Shown one piece after another: positions 1 to 7,477 of a stretch of 35,011 nucleotides of DNA. The stretch is from JARRON01 sp037383845 (GTDB lineage: Bacteria; Pseudomonadota; Gammaproteobacteria; Steroidobacterales; XN24): assembly GCA_037383845.1 (NCBI GenBank), contig JARRON010000019.1, positions 1-35,011 on the forward strand. Reading direction: 5' to 3'. The first letter of the stretch is position 1; the number at the start of each line of letters is the position of its first letter. A program made the translations under genes and the position numbers. Under the pieces are notes generated by a model. That model was not told the DNA's origin. It ran no database searches and saw nothing but the letters and a program-made list of their open reading frames with translations.

Positions 1-213
1 CTGTTCGTCACCGACGCTTTCGGCATGAGCGCGAACGCGTCGCTCGGCGTGTTCGCCGCAATGACCGGTGGATTTGCGCTGCAGGCGATCTTCATGTTTC
101 GCGAAGCCCAGGATCAGTCTCAGGTGGATCGAGAAGGGCGGGCGGGGGCGTCTGATCGCCGACCGTCCGCTTCTGGCCGTAAAGCGACCTCTCAGAGCCC
201 GACTTGGAGGTGA
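1..213 (+). CDS. C-terminal end of a possible membrane protein (5' end outside window)
   Basis: The first frame is open from base 1 to a TGA at 211-213. The first 35 or so residues read as a hydrophobic segment (SLGVFAAMTGGFALQAIFMF) followed by a polar tail, which would fit the last membrane helix of a larger protein that begins before the window. The last 20 or so residues are Ser/Arg-rich and run through a short repeat found again at 258-275, so the genuine protein may end earlier or be frameshifted. I do not recognise a family. An internal ATG at 25 would give only 62 residues and has no obvious ribosome binding site. Confidence 0.3.
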   Translation: MFVTDAFGMSANASLGVFAAMTGGFALQAIFMFREAQDQSQVDREGRAGASDRRPSASGRKATSQSPTWR

Positions 214-275
214 TCCAGGCCACCGCCCCCTCGCGAGCCGCAACGCCTGCCTGTTTCCGACCCAAAGCGGACGGT
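162..275. repeat. Short inverted repeat, arms of 11 bp
   Basis: ACCGTCCGCTT at 162-172 recurs as its exact reverse complement at 265-275. The right copy continues outward as CGACCCAAAGCGGAC (258-272). A diverged relative, CGACCCAAAGGCGAC, lies at 1017-1031. The loop of about 90 bases makes a simple terminator unlikely. It looks like copies of a dispersed intergenic repeat rather than a gene part. Confidence 0.4.
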
Positions 276-280
276 TGATG

Positions 281-382
281 ATGCGTTCAGCTAGACTGAC
301 GGCAATCCGAGGCGGACTTTATCAGCGCACGGACGACTGGCATGCGAAGATCGTAGTGGACGGCCAGCTGATCACCAGTTAG
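281..382 (+). pseudogene. Possible remnant of a DJ-1/PfpI-type protein (C-terminal scrap)
   Basis: A short open stretch ends in TAG at 380-382. Its last residues, GGLYQRTDDWHAKIVVDGQL followed by ITS, resemble the strand near the C-terminus of DJ-1/PfpI-superfamily class I amidotransferase-like proteins, where a pattern like VVDGxLITxxNP is common. The catalytic Cys region and the rest of the fold are absent, and the reading stops exactly where NPxS would follow. This is a guess from a short motif; it may simply be non-coding. Confidence 0.2.
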
Positions 383-488
383 AAAACGCTTCGTCGGAAG
401 CTGTCGCAGCTGCCCTGCTGGAGAAACCCGCTGAGTCGGCTTTTTGGCGCACTCCGCGCCGGCCGAGACAGCGGCCGCGGCCCGTCCG

Positions 489-830
489 CTAGGCGCGCCG
501 CGCAGGCATGAATTCGCGGACGATCAGGGCGAATAGCGTCGCGCTCAAGGCCAGCATGCCGACGTTGACGGTGAGGGCGAGCGGGCTCATGGCGGCTGCG
601 CGGATGGCGAGCGCCGCCGCCGGAGCCAGACCGCCGAGCAGTGCGATGAGCCCGGCCACCGGAAGCAGGTACTTGCGGAAACCAGCGAGTTTCATCGCCA
701 GGACCGCGACGATCACCAATGCGCCGCCCACGTAGGCGGGCAGCAGGGCGGTACGGCTGGAAGACATCAGGAAAGCGCCGACGCCAAGCGCGATCAACAG
801 CACCGCAAACACGACGATTGTCTTGGGCAT
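489..830 (-). CDS. Small four-helix integral membrane protein, unknown function
   Basis: 113 residues starting MPKTIVVF. Four hydrophobic segments are visible at about residues 3-20, 27-47, 53-73 and 82-104, separated by short polar loops with Arg/Lys (SSSR, FRK, IRAA), ending in a basic tail (REFMPARRA). I chose ATG at 830 because GGAG lies just upstream; a longer frame to 887 adds a Cys/His-rich stretch that does not look like the start of a membrane protein. No catalytic or metal-binding motif is seen. It stands alone between gene remnants and is not obviously in an operon. The family is not recognised. Confidence 0.6.
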   Translation of the reverse strand: MPKTIVVFAVLLIALGVGAFLMSSSRTALLPAYVGGALVIVAVLAMKLAGFRKYLLPVAGLIALLGGLAPAAALAIRAAAMSPLALTVNVGMLALSATLFALIVREFMPARRA

Positions 831-1118
831 TGGGGCTCCGGAAGACTGCCAAAACTCGTGACAGGGACATATTAGCCGGGGTAGCAAACCAACGCGAGAA
901 TGTGCCCGTCCTGCTCACGAGATTCCACTCGTAAATGGCGACTTTCGGGGCATCGTGGGCGCCGCTTGTGGCCACAAAGCGATCATTGCGCCGCTCCGAG
1001 ATAAGTTTTCCGGAATCGACCCAAAGGCGACATCTCGTTCAAGGCGGACTTAGAATTTGGAAAAGCGTCTGCTGCTGACCCTTTGCAGCCGTTCGCGGAT
1101 CGGAGTCAATCGATACGC

Positions 1119-1247
1119 ATGAGTGGCGAGGACAAAGACCTTGATCACCTGTTGTATGGAGTAACCCACTATGACTTCGATTACCGATCTATGCGCGGGG
1201 CCGACTACAAGCACACGCTTGTTCGCCGTCGCGGCCTTAAGCTATGA
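1119..1247 (+). CDS. Small ORF (42 aa) overlapping the next gene by ATGA
   Basis: ATG at 1119 opens a 42-residue frame beginning MSGEDKDLDHLLYGVTHYDF and ending RRRGLKL. Its stop TGA (1245-1247) overlaps the ATG of the exported protein (1244-1246), so translation could be coupled. The frame is open further upstream to about 1005 without a clear start, so this may be the tail of a decayed longer gene. GGAG at 1101-1104 is about 14 bases away, which is far for a ribosome binding site. The composition is acidic at the start, aromatic in the middle and basic at the end. No known family. Confidence 0.3.
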   Translation: MSGEDKDLDHLLYGVTHYDFDYRSMRGADYKHTLVRRRGLKL

Positions 1248-1762
1248 ACCACAGAGTCTCTCGCATCTTCGCACTGCTGTTCGCGCTGCTTTCTCTGCGG
1301 GGATACGCGCAGACCGCACCCCATCCGGCGGCAGAGCAAGCCCTTGAGCAAATCGTCCTCGAACAGGACTTCGGCGATAACCTGAAGTTCCATTCGCGGG
1401 AAGCGGTGACCTTCGCAGATAACTCCAGGGTGCGGGGCCTTAATGGGCTAATGTTCATGCGCTGGAAGGGTGCCGAGCCGGCAACCGAGATTGTCGCGTC
1501 GGTGCAGTGGTTCGAGGAGACCAGCGACCTCCTATCTTTTTACCGCGCTGAACGAGCTCGGACGGGACGCGGATTGCTACCCATCGGCGATACGATCGTC
1601 TGGAAGACGGGCGAGCACAGCTACCTCTGGACAGATGGTGAGCATTTCGTGATCGGTCTCGGTGGGTCGCCGGCTATACCCCAGGAGATGCTTGAGGCGT
1701 GGCTGGCGATGATCGATAGTAATCTACCCGATTTGGCGCGGGTTCCGACCGATCCTCACTGA
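1244..1762 (+). CDS. Exported protein of unknown function
   Basis: 172 residues. The N-terminus (MNHRVSRIFALLFALLSLRG) has a basic start and a hydrophobic core, followed by GYAQTA, a good Sec signal peptide with likely cleavage after the Ala before Gln (about residue 22). The mature part is about 150 residues, mixed alpha/beta by eye, with Trp-containing strands (FMRWKG, ASVQWFEE, IVWKTGEHSYLW). There is no lipobox, no cysteine and no recognisable catalytic motif. It would act in the periplasm or outside the cell. Its start codon overlaps the stop of a 42-residue ORF. Codon use is less GC-biased than in genes to the right, which fits an accessory location. Family not recognised. Confidence 0.6.
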   Translation: MNHRVSRIFALLFALLSLRGYAQTAPHPAAEQALEQIVLEQDFGDNLKFHSREAVTFADNSRVRGLNGLMFMRWKGAEPATEIVASVQWFEETSDLLSFYRAERARTGRGLLPIGDTIVWKTGEHSYLWTDGEHFVIGLGGSPAIPQEMLEAWLAMIDSNLPDLARVPTDPH

Positions 1763-1849
1763 GCGATAGCCCGGGCGATGCCTGTGCCCATCAGCGCAAA
1801 TTTTTGGGCTTTAAGCTCAGGTTTTCCACCGCTTCTTCGCGGCGATAAA

Positions 1850-2362
1850 TCACTTGCCCAACGATACGGGTGAAGCCGGCCGAGCGTAACGGCAACGTTG
1901 CATGCGCACCTCGGCGATCTGCGTGTAAAGGGAGGGAAGCGAGGCGATTTCGCCGGCCGTGTCCACGAGGCCGTCGGAGCCTACCCGTTCGTTGCCGTTG
2001 ACGCGGAAACCGTCCCAGTCTGGGCCGAGGACGCGGCCATGAAGCTGCGGTTGCCCGAGCCTGGCGACTTGAGGGGAGGGCGCCCGGCTGCCGCGCTTGA
2101 AGTCCTTGGCGGCTGCCCTGGACCCGGCGCACACGCGCATCATCTCTGCAACGGGGTACCCGTAGAATTCCTTGAACCACAGGCCTCTGGGGCAGCCGTT
2201 CCGGACCCACCACTGGCGCATCCGCCGCCAATGCTGCATGACAGCACGGCCGTCACAGGGCAATCTCGCGGGATATATGAGCGTCACCCGGGCCTGAAGC
2301 CCTGGGTAGTTCCTCGCGCAGAACATAAGCTTTGTGCCGGAAGCCACTGAAACACCGAGCAT
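1850..2362 (-). pseudogene. Decayed rolling-circle Rep-like gene
   Basis: The 170-codon frame contains ARVTLIYPARLPCDGRAVMQ, then HWRRMRQWWVRNG and GLWFKEF. This spacing resembles HUH-type rolling-circle Rep proteins: motif 1 (xVTLTYP), a DGRxVKxHW helix, then LWxxEFQ. In intact proteins the last block is followed at once by RGAPHFH, the metal-binding HUH motif. Here it is followed by YGYPVAEMMRV instead, so the HUH motif and catalytic Tyr region seem lost through an internal deletion. After about residue 60 the protein continues plausibly (RVLGPDWDGFRVNG, SLPSLYTQIAEVR), and a neighbouring frame carries on past the stop, suggesting a further frameshift. Alternative: chance similarity in a 60-residue stretch. 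Its position beside dif supports the Rep reading. Confidence 0.4.
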
Positions 2363-2796
2363 TGACTCTCAGCGGCAGCCGTTGGATTCGGGCCGGCCCC
2401 AAGTTGGCACAAGCGCCCGATGGACCCGGACATCCCGTGTCCCGACTTCCAGACGGACGACCGGCCGTAGCGACTCACGTGCAGATAGGCGGCTACTGAC
2501 ACGCCGGGTCGCGGATCCGGCACCCCAGGCCGGCCAGACGCTGCGCGCTGTTCGTCCTGGCGCTTCGGCCTGCGATTTGGCCGCAGCAGCACCGGGTGGT
2601 GTCGATTGTTCGGCAGGATGACCGGCTGGAGGCGTGGCAGCGGTGTGCGGCTCACCGGGTGCCGTGCCGGTTCGGCGTCGGGTCGGATCGGCGCGGACTG
2701 CGTCCGCCAGGCGGGTGGTAGGCCTGGCAGCGGTGCCGAATTCGGCATTTGAGGTCACGGATAGCGCCGAGAGTGGTCCCGGAGCCGATCCTGCCT
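2363..2796. other. Stretch without a convincing gene between Rep relic and dif
   Basis: A minus-strand frame at 2369-2758 (GTG start, 129 codons) ends seven bases before the Rep-like frame begins, as an operon partner would. Its product is a low-complexity mix of Pro, Thr, Ala and Arg without hydrophobic core or motif, so I do not call it a gene. GGCAGCGGTG occurs twice (about 2637 and 2727). Nothing else is supported. Confidence 0.3.
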
Positions 2797-2824
2797 AGTG
2801 CGCATAATGTATATTATGTCAAAT
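2797..2824 (+). other. dif: dif site (XerC/XerD chromosome-dimer resolution site)
   Basis: The 28 bases read AGTGCGCATAA (XerC-side arm), then TGTATA (centre), then TTATGTCAAAT (XerD-side arm). The E. coli dif arms are GGTGCGCATAA and TTATGTTAAAT with the same centre, so 26 of 28 positions agree. The differences are the outermost base of the XerC arm and one base in the XerD arm. XerC and XerD recombine two copies of dif to resolve chromosome dimers at the terminus when activated by FtsK. It may be the chromosomal site or one end of a Xer-integrated element. Only one full copy is seen in the window. Confidence 0.85.
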
Positions 2825-3076
2825 TATGTATCCAGGCCGGATCCGCCAATCCCGCAGGCGGCCAGGTCTGGCTAAGTTCCCCTTCCCGGCATTTTTTGCG
2901 AAACCGTCGGCGGGCCACATTCGAAACCGCGAGTTCACAGCACCTTGCGGGCGCAAGTGACATTCATCGAGACGAGGCTGCGTTGTTGAGTGCAGGCTTC
3001 CTCTCTAAGCTTTGCACCGGCGACGCGATCTGCTCACTGGTCCCAGGTACCCTGGCTCGAACATCAAGGACTTCTC

Positions 3077-4159
3077 ATGACACCCCGCAGGCCGGCCCGA
3101 TGGGGCTCTCTGATGATTGCGACACTTTGTGGGCTGTTTGCTTGCGGCGGTGTCGCCGCCCAGCGAGCGACTCCGGTGACCGTGGTCAAAGCTGAGGTGG
3201 CCCCTGTCGAGCGGGACATCCGGCTCACGGGAACGGTGACGTCCCCCCGGAGCGCTCGCATTTCGACGGCTATCGCCGGCCGCGTTGAGCGGCTGGACGT
3301 GGATGCTGGCGACCGCCTTGCGGCCGGCGATCTCGTGCTGGCGCTCGATTCGGCCCTGGAAGAAGCTGCCGTGGCGCGGGCGCGTGCGGCGTTGCAGCAG
3401 GCCGAGGAGGCGCTTTCGGAGTCGCGCCGGCGGGTGTCGGAAGCCGAGGCCCTGGTCCGGGACCGAAACCTCCCCGAAACCGAGCTGAAGGCACGGGCTT
3501 CCGAGGTCCGGGGCAATGAGGCGCTGGTGGCGCTTCGGCAGGCGGAGCTCCGTCGGGAGCTGGCGGTCCTTGAGCGTCACGAGGTCCGGGCGCCCTTCGA
3601 CGGCGTCATATCCCGGAAGCTCGCGGAGCTGGGGGAATGGGTGGACCCGGGAACGCCCGTGGCGGAACTGGTCGCGACCCGCGGGCTCCGGGTGGATTTC
3701 CAGGCCCCGCAGGAAGCGCTCGCGGATATCGGCGACGAAAGCCGGATCGAGGTCCAGCTGGGTGGGCAGCCGGATCGATGGCTGCCGGGCGTCATCGAGG
3801 CGGTGGTGCCGGTCTCTGACCCGGCGTCGCGCACCTTCATGCTGCGGGTCGGCCTGCCCGAGGCCGCGGAAGAGATGGCCGCCGGCATGTCGGCCAACGG
3901 TCGGCTGATTGTGGATGCCGGTCGGCAGGGCGTGGTGCTGCCCAGGGACGCCCTCCTCCGCTATCCGGACGGCCGGGTGGTGGCCTGGGTCGTCGAGCCC
4001 GACGGGACCGTCAGCGAGCGGCAGGTCGCTACGGGCGTGACCTTCAGCGGCCGGGTCGAGATTCGCGGTGGCATCGAGCCCGGCGAGACGGTCGTTCTGC
4101 GCGGTAACGAGATGCTGCGACAGGGCCAGGCCGTAGAAGTCCGGGATTCTTCGGACTGA
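3077..4159 (+). CDS. RND efflux pump periplasmic adaptor subunit
   Basis: 360 residues, membrane-fusion protein linking the inner-membrane pump encoded next to it to an outer-membrane channel. ATG at 3077 was chosen because AAGGA lies at a good distance and a signal sequence follows (basic MTPRRPARWGS, then LMIATLCGLFACGGVAAQ). Cleavage could be after VAA; a Cys near residue 20 is a poor lipobox. Order: first lipoyl half and beta strands (ARISTAIAGRVERLDVDAGD), an alpha-helical hairpin with Ala/Glu/Arg heptads (about 95-155), second lipoyl half (VRAPFDGVISRKLAELGEWV), beta-barrel (LRVDFQAPQEA) and membrane-proximal domain (VVLPRDALLR). The pump gene follows after 33 bases. No outer-membrane factor gene lies in the window, so TolC or a relative elsewhere must serve. 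Substrate unknown. Confidence 0.92.
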   Translation: MTPRRPARWGSLMIATLCGLFACGGVAAQRATPVTVVKAEVAPVERDIRLTGTVTSPRSARISTAIAGRVERLDVDAGDRLAAGDLVLALDSALEEAAVARARAALQQAEEALSESRRRVSEAEALVRDRNLPETELKARASEVRGNEALVALRQAELRRELAVLERHEVRAPFDGVISRKLAELGEWVDPGTPVAELVATRGLRVDFQAPQEALADIGDESRIEVQLGGQPDRWLPGVIEAVVPVSDPASRTFMLRVGLPEAAEEMAAGMSANGRLIVDAGRQGVVLPRDALLRYPDGRVVAWVVEPDGTVSERQVATGVTFSGRVEIRGGIEPGETVVLRGNEMLRQGQAVEVRDSSD

Positions 4160-4192
4160 TTCGCCCCCAACTCTCTCCACGGTAGCCCAGGC

Positions 4193-7100
4193 ATGTTTGA
4201 AGCCATCGTCCGCCACGGGATCCTGATGACTGTCGCCGTGCTGATACTGGCGGTCCTGGGGATCGTCGCGGCTTCTCGCATACCGGTGCAGATGATTCCT
4301 GACCTGGAGGTCAGGACCGTGACCGTGGACACCCGCTGGCCCGGAGCCACGCCCCAGGACGTGGAGCAGGAAATCCTCATCGAGCAGGAGGAGTACCTCC
4401 GCAACGTTCCCAATCTCCTGCGGATCACGTCCACGGCCTCCAGCGGCCGCGCGGAGATCGAGCTGGAGTTCCCGTTCGGAGTGGACATTACCGAGACGCT
4501 GATCCGGGTCAGTAACGCCCTGTCCCAGGTGCCCTCCTACCCCATCAATGTCGATGAGCCGCGGATTCTGGCGACATCCTTCTCCAGCAACGCGTTCATG
4601 TTCTTCCGCATCATGCCCCTGCCCGGGAACCCGCGAGGCCTGGACATGGACCTGATGCGGGACTTCGTCGAGGACAACGTCCGGACCCGGATGGAAAGCG
4701 TGCCGGGCGTCTCGGAAGTGGGCGTCGGCGGCGGCGCGGAGCGACAGATTCAGGTCCTCCTGGACCCGGCCCGGCTCGCGGAACGGGGCCTGACCGTCGC
4801 CCAGGTGCGCACGGCCATCCGGGAAAGGAACCGGGACGTCTCGGGAGGGGAACTGGAAAGCGGGAAGCGCCGCTATCTGCTGCGGACGGTGGGAAGGTTC
4901 GAAGACGTGGCCGCCCTGGAGGACATGATCATCTCCCGCCGCGGGGACAGCCTGATCCGGCTCGGCGACGTGGCCGGCGTCCGGCTGGACCATTTCGAGC
5001 TGCGGGACCGTTCCTGGTCCGATGGCGAGCCGGTTCTGAGCCTGTACGTCAGGCGGGAGGCAGGCTCCAACGTCATCGACATCAAGCAAGCCATGCTGCC
5101 CCAGATGGAGCGCATCAACGAGGAGGTGCTGCGCCCGGCCGGCATGGTCATGAGCCTTACGTCCGACGACGTCCGATACGTCGAGGCTTCGGTACGCAAC
5201 GTCTGGAAGAACCTGATCATCGGCGCGGCGTTTGCCACGCTGGTCATGTTCCTGTTCCTGCGATCGGTGAAAGTGACGGCGGTGGGTGTCGTCGGCATCC
5301 CCATCTGCACCATCGCCGGTTTCCTCGGCCTGCTGCTGGCGGACCGGACCATCAACGTCATTTCACTGGCGGGCATCGCCTTCGCGATCGGGATGACACT
5401 GGACAACAGTATTGTCGTCCTGGAAAGCATCGAGCTTGAGCGCCGGCGTGGCATGAAGCGATTCCAGGCCGCGGTGGCCGGCGTCCAGAAAGTGTGGCCG
5501 GCGGTACTGGCCTCGACGCTGACCACCGTGCTGGTCTTCGCGCCGGTCATGTTCGTGGAACAGGAGGCCGGCCAGCTCTACTCGGACGTGGCCATCGCCA
5601 TCTCGGCAGCCATCCTCGTTTCCATGCTGGTCGCTATCACGGTGGTGCCCACGGCCGCCGCCCGGCTGAGCTTCGAGCAGTCGGATGACGGAACGCCGCC
5701 CGGGGAGAGCCTGAAGCAGAAGCTCCTCGGGGGCATCGACCATCTCCTGGCCACGCCGGGACGGCGTCTGACCGTGATGGTGGCCGGCCTGGGAGCGTGC
5801 CTGGCGGCGGTGGTATTCCTCACGCCTGCCGCGGAATACCTTCCGGAGGGCGAAGAACCCAAGACGTTCGCCAGCATGAACGCCCCCCCGGGCTACAACC
5901 TGTCGGTGATGACGGAGATCGCCGACGAACTGCACGGGTATTTCCTGCCATTTCTGGACGACGACCCCGCGGCATTCGACGCCGGGCAGACCGAGGTGCC
6001 GGCAATTGCCTACCTGAATCTCCGGGCATCCACGGGGGGCATACGCATCATCTCGGAGCCCAAGGACCCGGACCACATCGACGCGCTCATGGACGCCATC
6101 ACGGACCGGTACGAGCAGTACGCCGGGATGCGTGCCTTTGCCGCCCGGGGTTCCATCATCACCAGCAACGACGGCGGCACGCGGAGCATCAATCTCGACA
6201 TCTCGGGGCCGCGACTGGACGCCCTGTACGGCGTCGCCCAGGCCGCCTTCCGCCGGGCCGAGGAAGTGTTTACGGATCCTCGCATCGACTCGGATCCGTC
6301 GTCCCTGTCCCTCGCCCAGCCCCTCGTGGAGATCCGGCCTGACTGGGACCGGGCGGCAGAACTGGGCATGTCGGCGGAGGACATCGGCTATACGGTGGCG
6401 GCCCTGACGGACGGTGCGTTTGCCGACGAGTTTTTCCTGGACGACGACAAGATCGACATCTACCTGTTCGGACCGGCCGGGCCGGAAGCAGCCCTGGACG
6501 ACATCCCTGGCCTGCCCATCTACACGCCTCGTGGGAGTGCTGTTCCCCTGGGCAGCGTGGCGGCCATCCACGAGTCGGTGGACACGAGCATCGTCCGGCG
6601 CGTCAACGGCCAGAGAACGGTCACCCTGTACATCATCCCGCCCCGGTCGGTGCCGCTGGAGATCGGCGTTGAGCGCGTTCGCCAGGATGTCGTGGGCTTT
6701 CTTCGGGACAACGGCGAGATCCCTGTCGACGTAAACATCGACATCTCCGGTGCCAGCGATCAGCTCCAGGCCACCCGGGAGGCGCTCACGGGCAATTACC
6801 TGGTGGCCCTCGCCATCATCTACCTGCTTATGGTGGCCATCTTCAGCCACTGGGGCTATCCGCTGCTGATCATGACCACCATCCCCCTGGGCATCGCCAG
6901 CGGCATCGTGGGCCTGTGGCTGATGAACGCCGCCGGAAGCCTGCTGCCGGCCGTGGGACTGGCCGAGATTCACCAGCCCTTCGACATGATTTCCATGCTG
7001 GGATTTCTCATCCTCATGGGCACGGTGGTGAACAATCCCATCCTGGTCGTACACCGGGCCACGTCCAACCGCGATGAGGGCATGTCGCCCATCGAGGCCG

Positions 7101-7333
7101 TCCGGGAAGCCGTGGATTCCCGCCTTCGTCCCATCGCCATTTCTACACTGACGACCGCCTGCGGCCTGGCGCCCCTGGTCTTCCTGCCCGGCGAGGGAAC
7201 AGAACTTTACCGGGGCGTCGGGGCCATCGTGCTGTTCGGGCTGCTGGGTACGGCGGTCGTGACGGTGACCGTGCTGCCGGCGCTGACGGTATTCGTGCTG
7301 CAGTGGCTTGACCGGCGCCGGGCCACGGCCTGA
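4193..7333 (+). CDS. RND efflux pump inner-membrane permease (AcrB-like superfamily)
   Basis: 1046 residues, the usual length for a proton-driven RND pump, expected to have 12 membrane helices and two large periplasmic loops. Visible landmarks: N-terminal helix (MFEAIVRHGILMTVAVLIL), porter loop with IPVQMIPDLEV and WPGATPQDVEQ, helices 2-6 from about residue 340, second helix after residue 525, second porter loop, and helices 8-12 from about 865. In helix 4 the pattern is GMTLDNSIVVLES: Asp404 is kept where AcrB has D407, but N405 replaces D408. In helix 10 VVNNPILVV places N947 where AcrB has K940. Similar Asn variants occur in other RND branches, so it is probably functional with a different proton path. 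It forms an operon with the adaptor upstream. Drug, metal or lipid substrate cannot be told from sequence. Confidence 0.93.
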   Translation: MFEAIVRHGILMTVAVLILAVLGIVAASRIPVQMIPDLEVRTVTVDTRWPGATPQDVEQEILIEQEEYLRNVPNLLRITSTASSGRAEIELEFPFGVDITETLIRVSNALSQVPSYPINVDEPRILATSFSSNAFMFFRIMPLPGNPRGLDMDLMRDFVEDNVRTRMESVPGVSEVGVGGGAERQIQVLLDPARLAERGLTVAQVRTAIRERNRDVSGGELESGKRRYLLRTVGRFEDVAALEDMIISRRGDSLIRLGDVAGVRLDHFELRDRSWSDGEPVLSLYVRREAGSNVIDIKQAMLPQMERINEEVLRPAGMVMSLTSDDVRYVEASVRNVWKNLIIGAAFATLVMFLFLRSVKVTAVGVVGIPICTIAGFLGLLLADRTINVISLAGIAFAIGMTLDNSIVVLESIELERRRGMKRFQAAVAGVQKVWPAVLASTLTTVLVFAPVMFVEQEAGQLYSDVAIAISAAILVSMLVAITVVPTAAARLSFEQSDDGTPPGESLKQKLLGGIDHLLATPGRRLTVMVAGLGACLAAVVFLTPAAEYLPEGEEPKTFASMNAPPGYNLSVMTEIADELHGYFLPFLDDDPAAFDAGQTEVPAIAYLNLRASTGGIRIISEPKDPDHIDALMDAITDRYEQYAGMRAFAARGSIITSNDGGTRSINLDISGPRLDALYGVAQAAFRRAEEVFTDPRIDSDPSSLSLAQPLVEIRPDWDRAAELGMSAEDIGYTVAALTDGAFADEFFLDDDKIDIYLFGPAGPEAALDDIPGLPIYTPRGSAVPLGSVAAIHESVDTSIVRRVNGQRTVTLYIIPPRSVPLEIGVERVRQDVVGFLRDNGEIPVDVNIDISGASDQLQATREALTGNYLVALAIIYLLMVAIFSHWGYPLLIMTTIPLGIASGIVGLWLMNAAGSLLPAVGLAEIHQPFDMISMLGFLILMGTVVNNPILVVHRATSNRDEGMSPIEAVREAVDSRLRPIAISTLTTACGLAPLVFLPGEGTELYRGVGAIVLFGLLGTAVVTVTVLPALTVFVLQWLDRRRATA

Positions 7334-7358
7334 AAGCCGACCGGCCCCGGGTCGGTGC
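7334..7358 (+). terminator. Weak hairpin after the efflux operon
   Basis: Immediately after the pump stop codon, CCGACC and GGTCGG can form a 6-bp GC-rich stem with a loop of 7 bases. No run of T follows on either strand, so this is at best part of a terminator between the converging efflux operon and the DUF4396-like gene. Confidence 0.2.
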
Positions 7359-7477
7359 CCGTGGCCGCGCTGGTGGTGAGCGTCGCCTTCGGCGTCCCCG
7401 GACCTCATTTGATGGTGCCCTGTTTGAGGCTGGTGCCCCGGCCCGGAGAGGCGCCCGTATTCCCCTGCGGCTATGCC

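Noticed and set aside
395..460. Hairpins near the end of the small membrane protein gene
   Set aside because: Stems are only 5 bp, and the one followed by T residues reads in the wrong direction for that gene.
2318..2330. Second Xer-like half site (TTATGTT on the minus strand, 2328-2322)
   Set aside because: Only 7 of 11 bases of one arm match and no second arm is at the right distance; it lies in the Rep-like coding stretch.
2369..2758. 129-codon minus-strand frame just upstream of the Rep-like relic
   Set aside because: Suggestive position, but the product is Pro/Thr/Ala/Arg-rich with no core or motif.
3005..5089. Very long open frame (694 codons) opposite the efflux genes
   Set aside because: It spans two well-supported genes on the other strand and is rich in His, Arg, Asp and Pro with no domain; GC-rich codon third positions keep the antisense frame open.
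5363..7408. 681-codon open frame opposite the RND permease
   Set aside because: Antisense shadow of the pump gene; low-complexity His/Gln/Arg/Gly composition.
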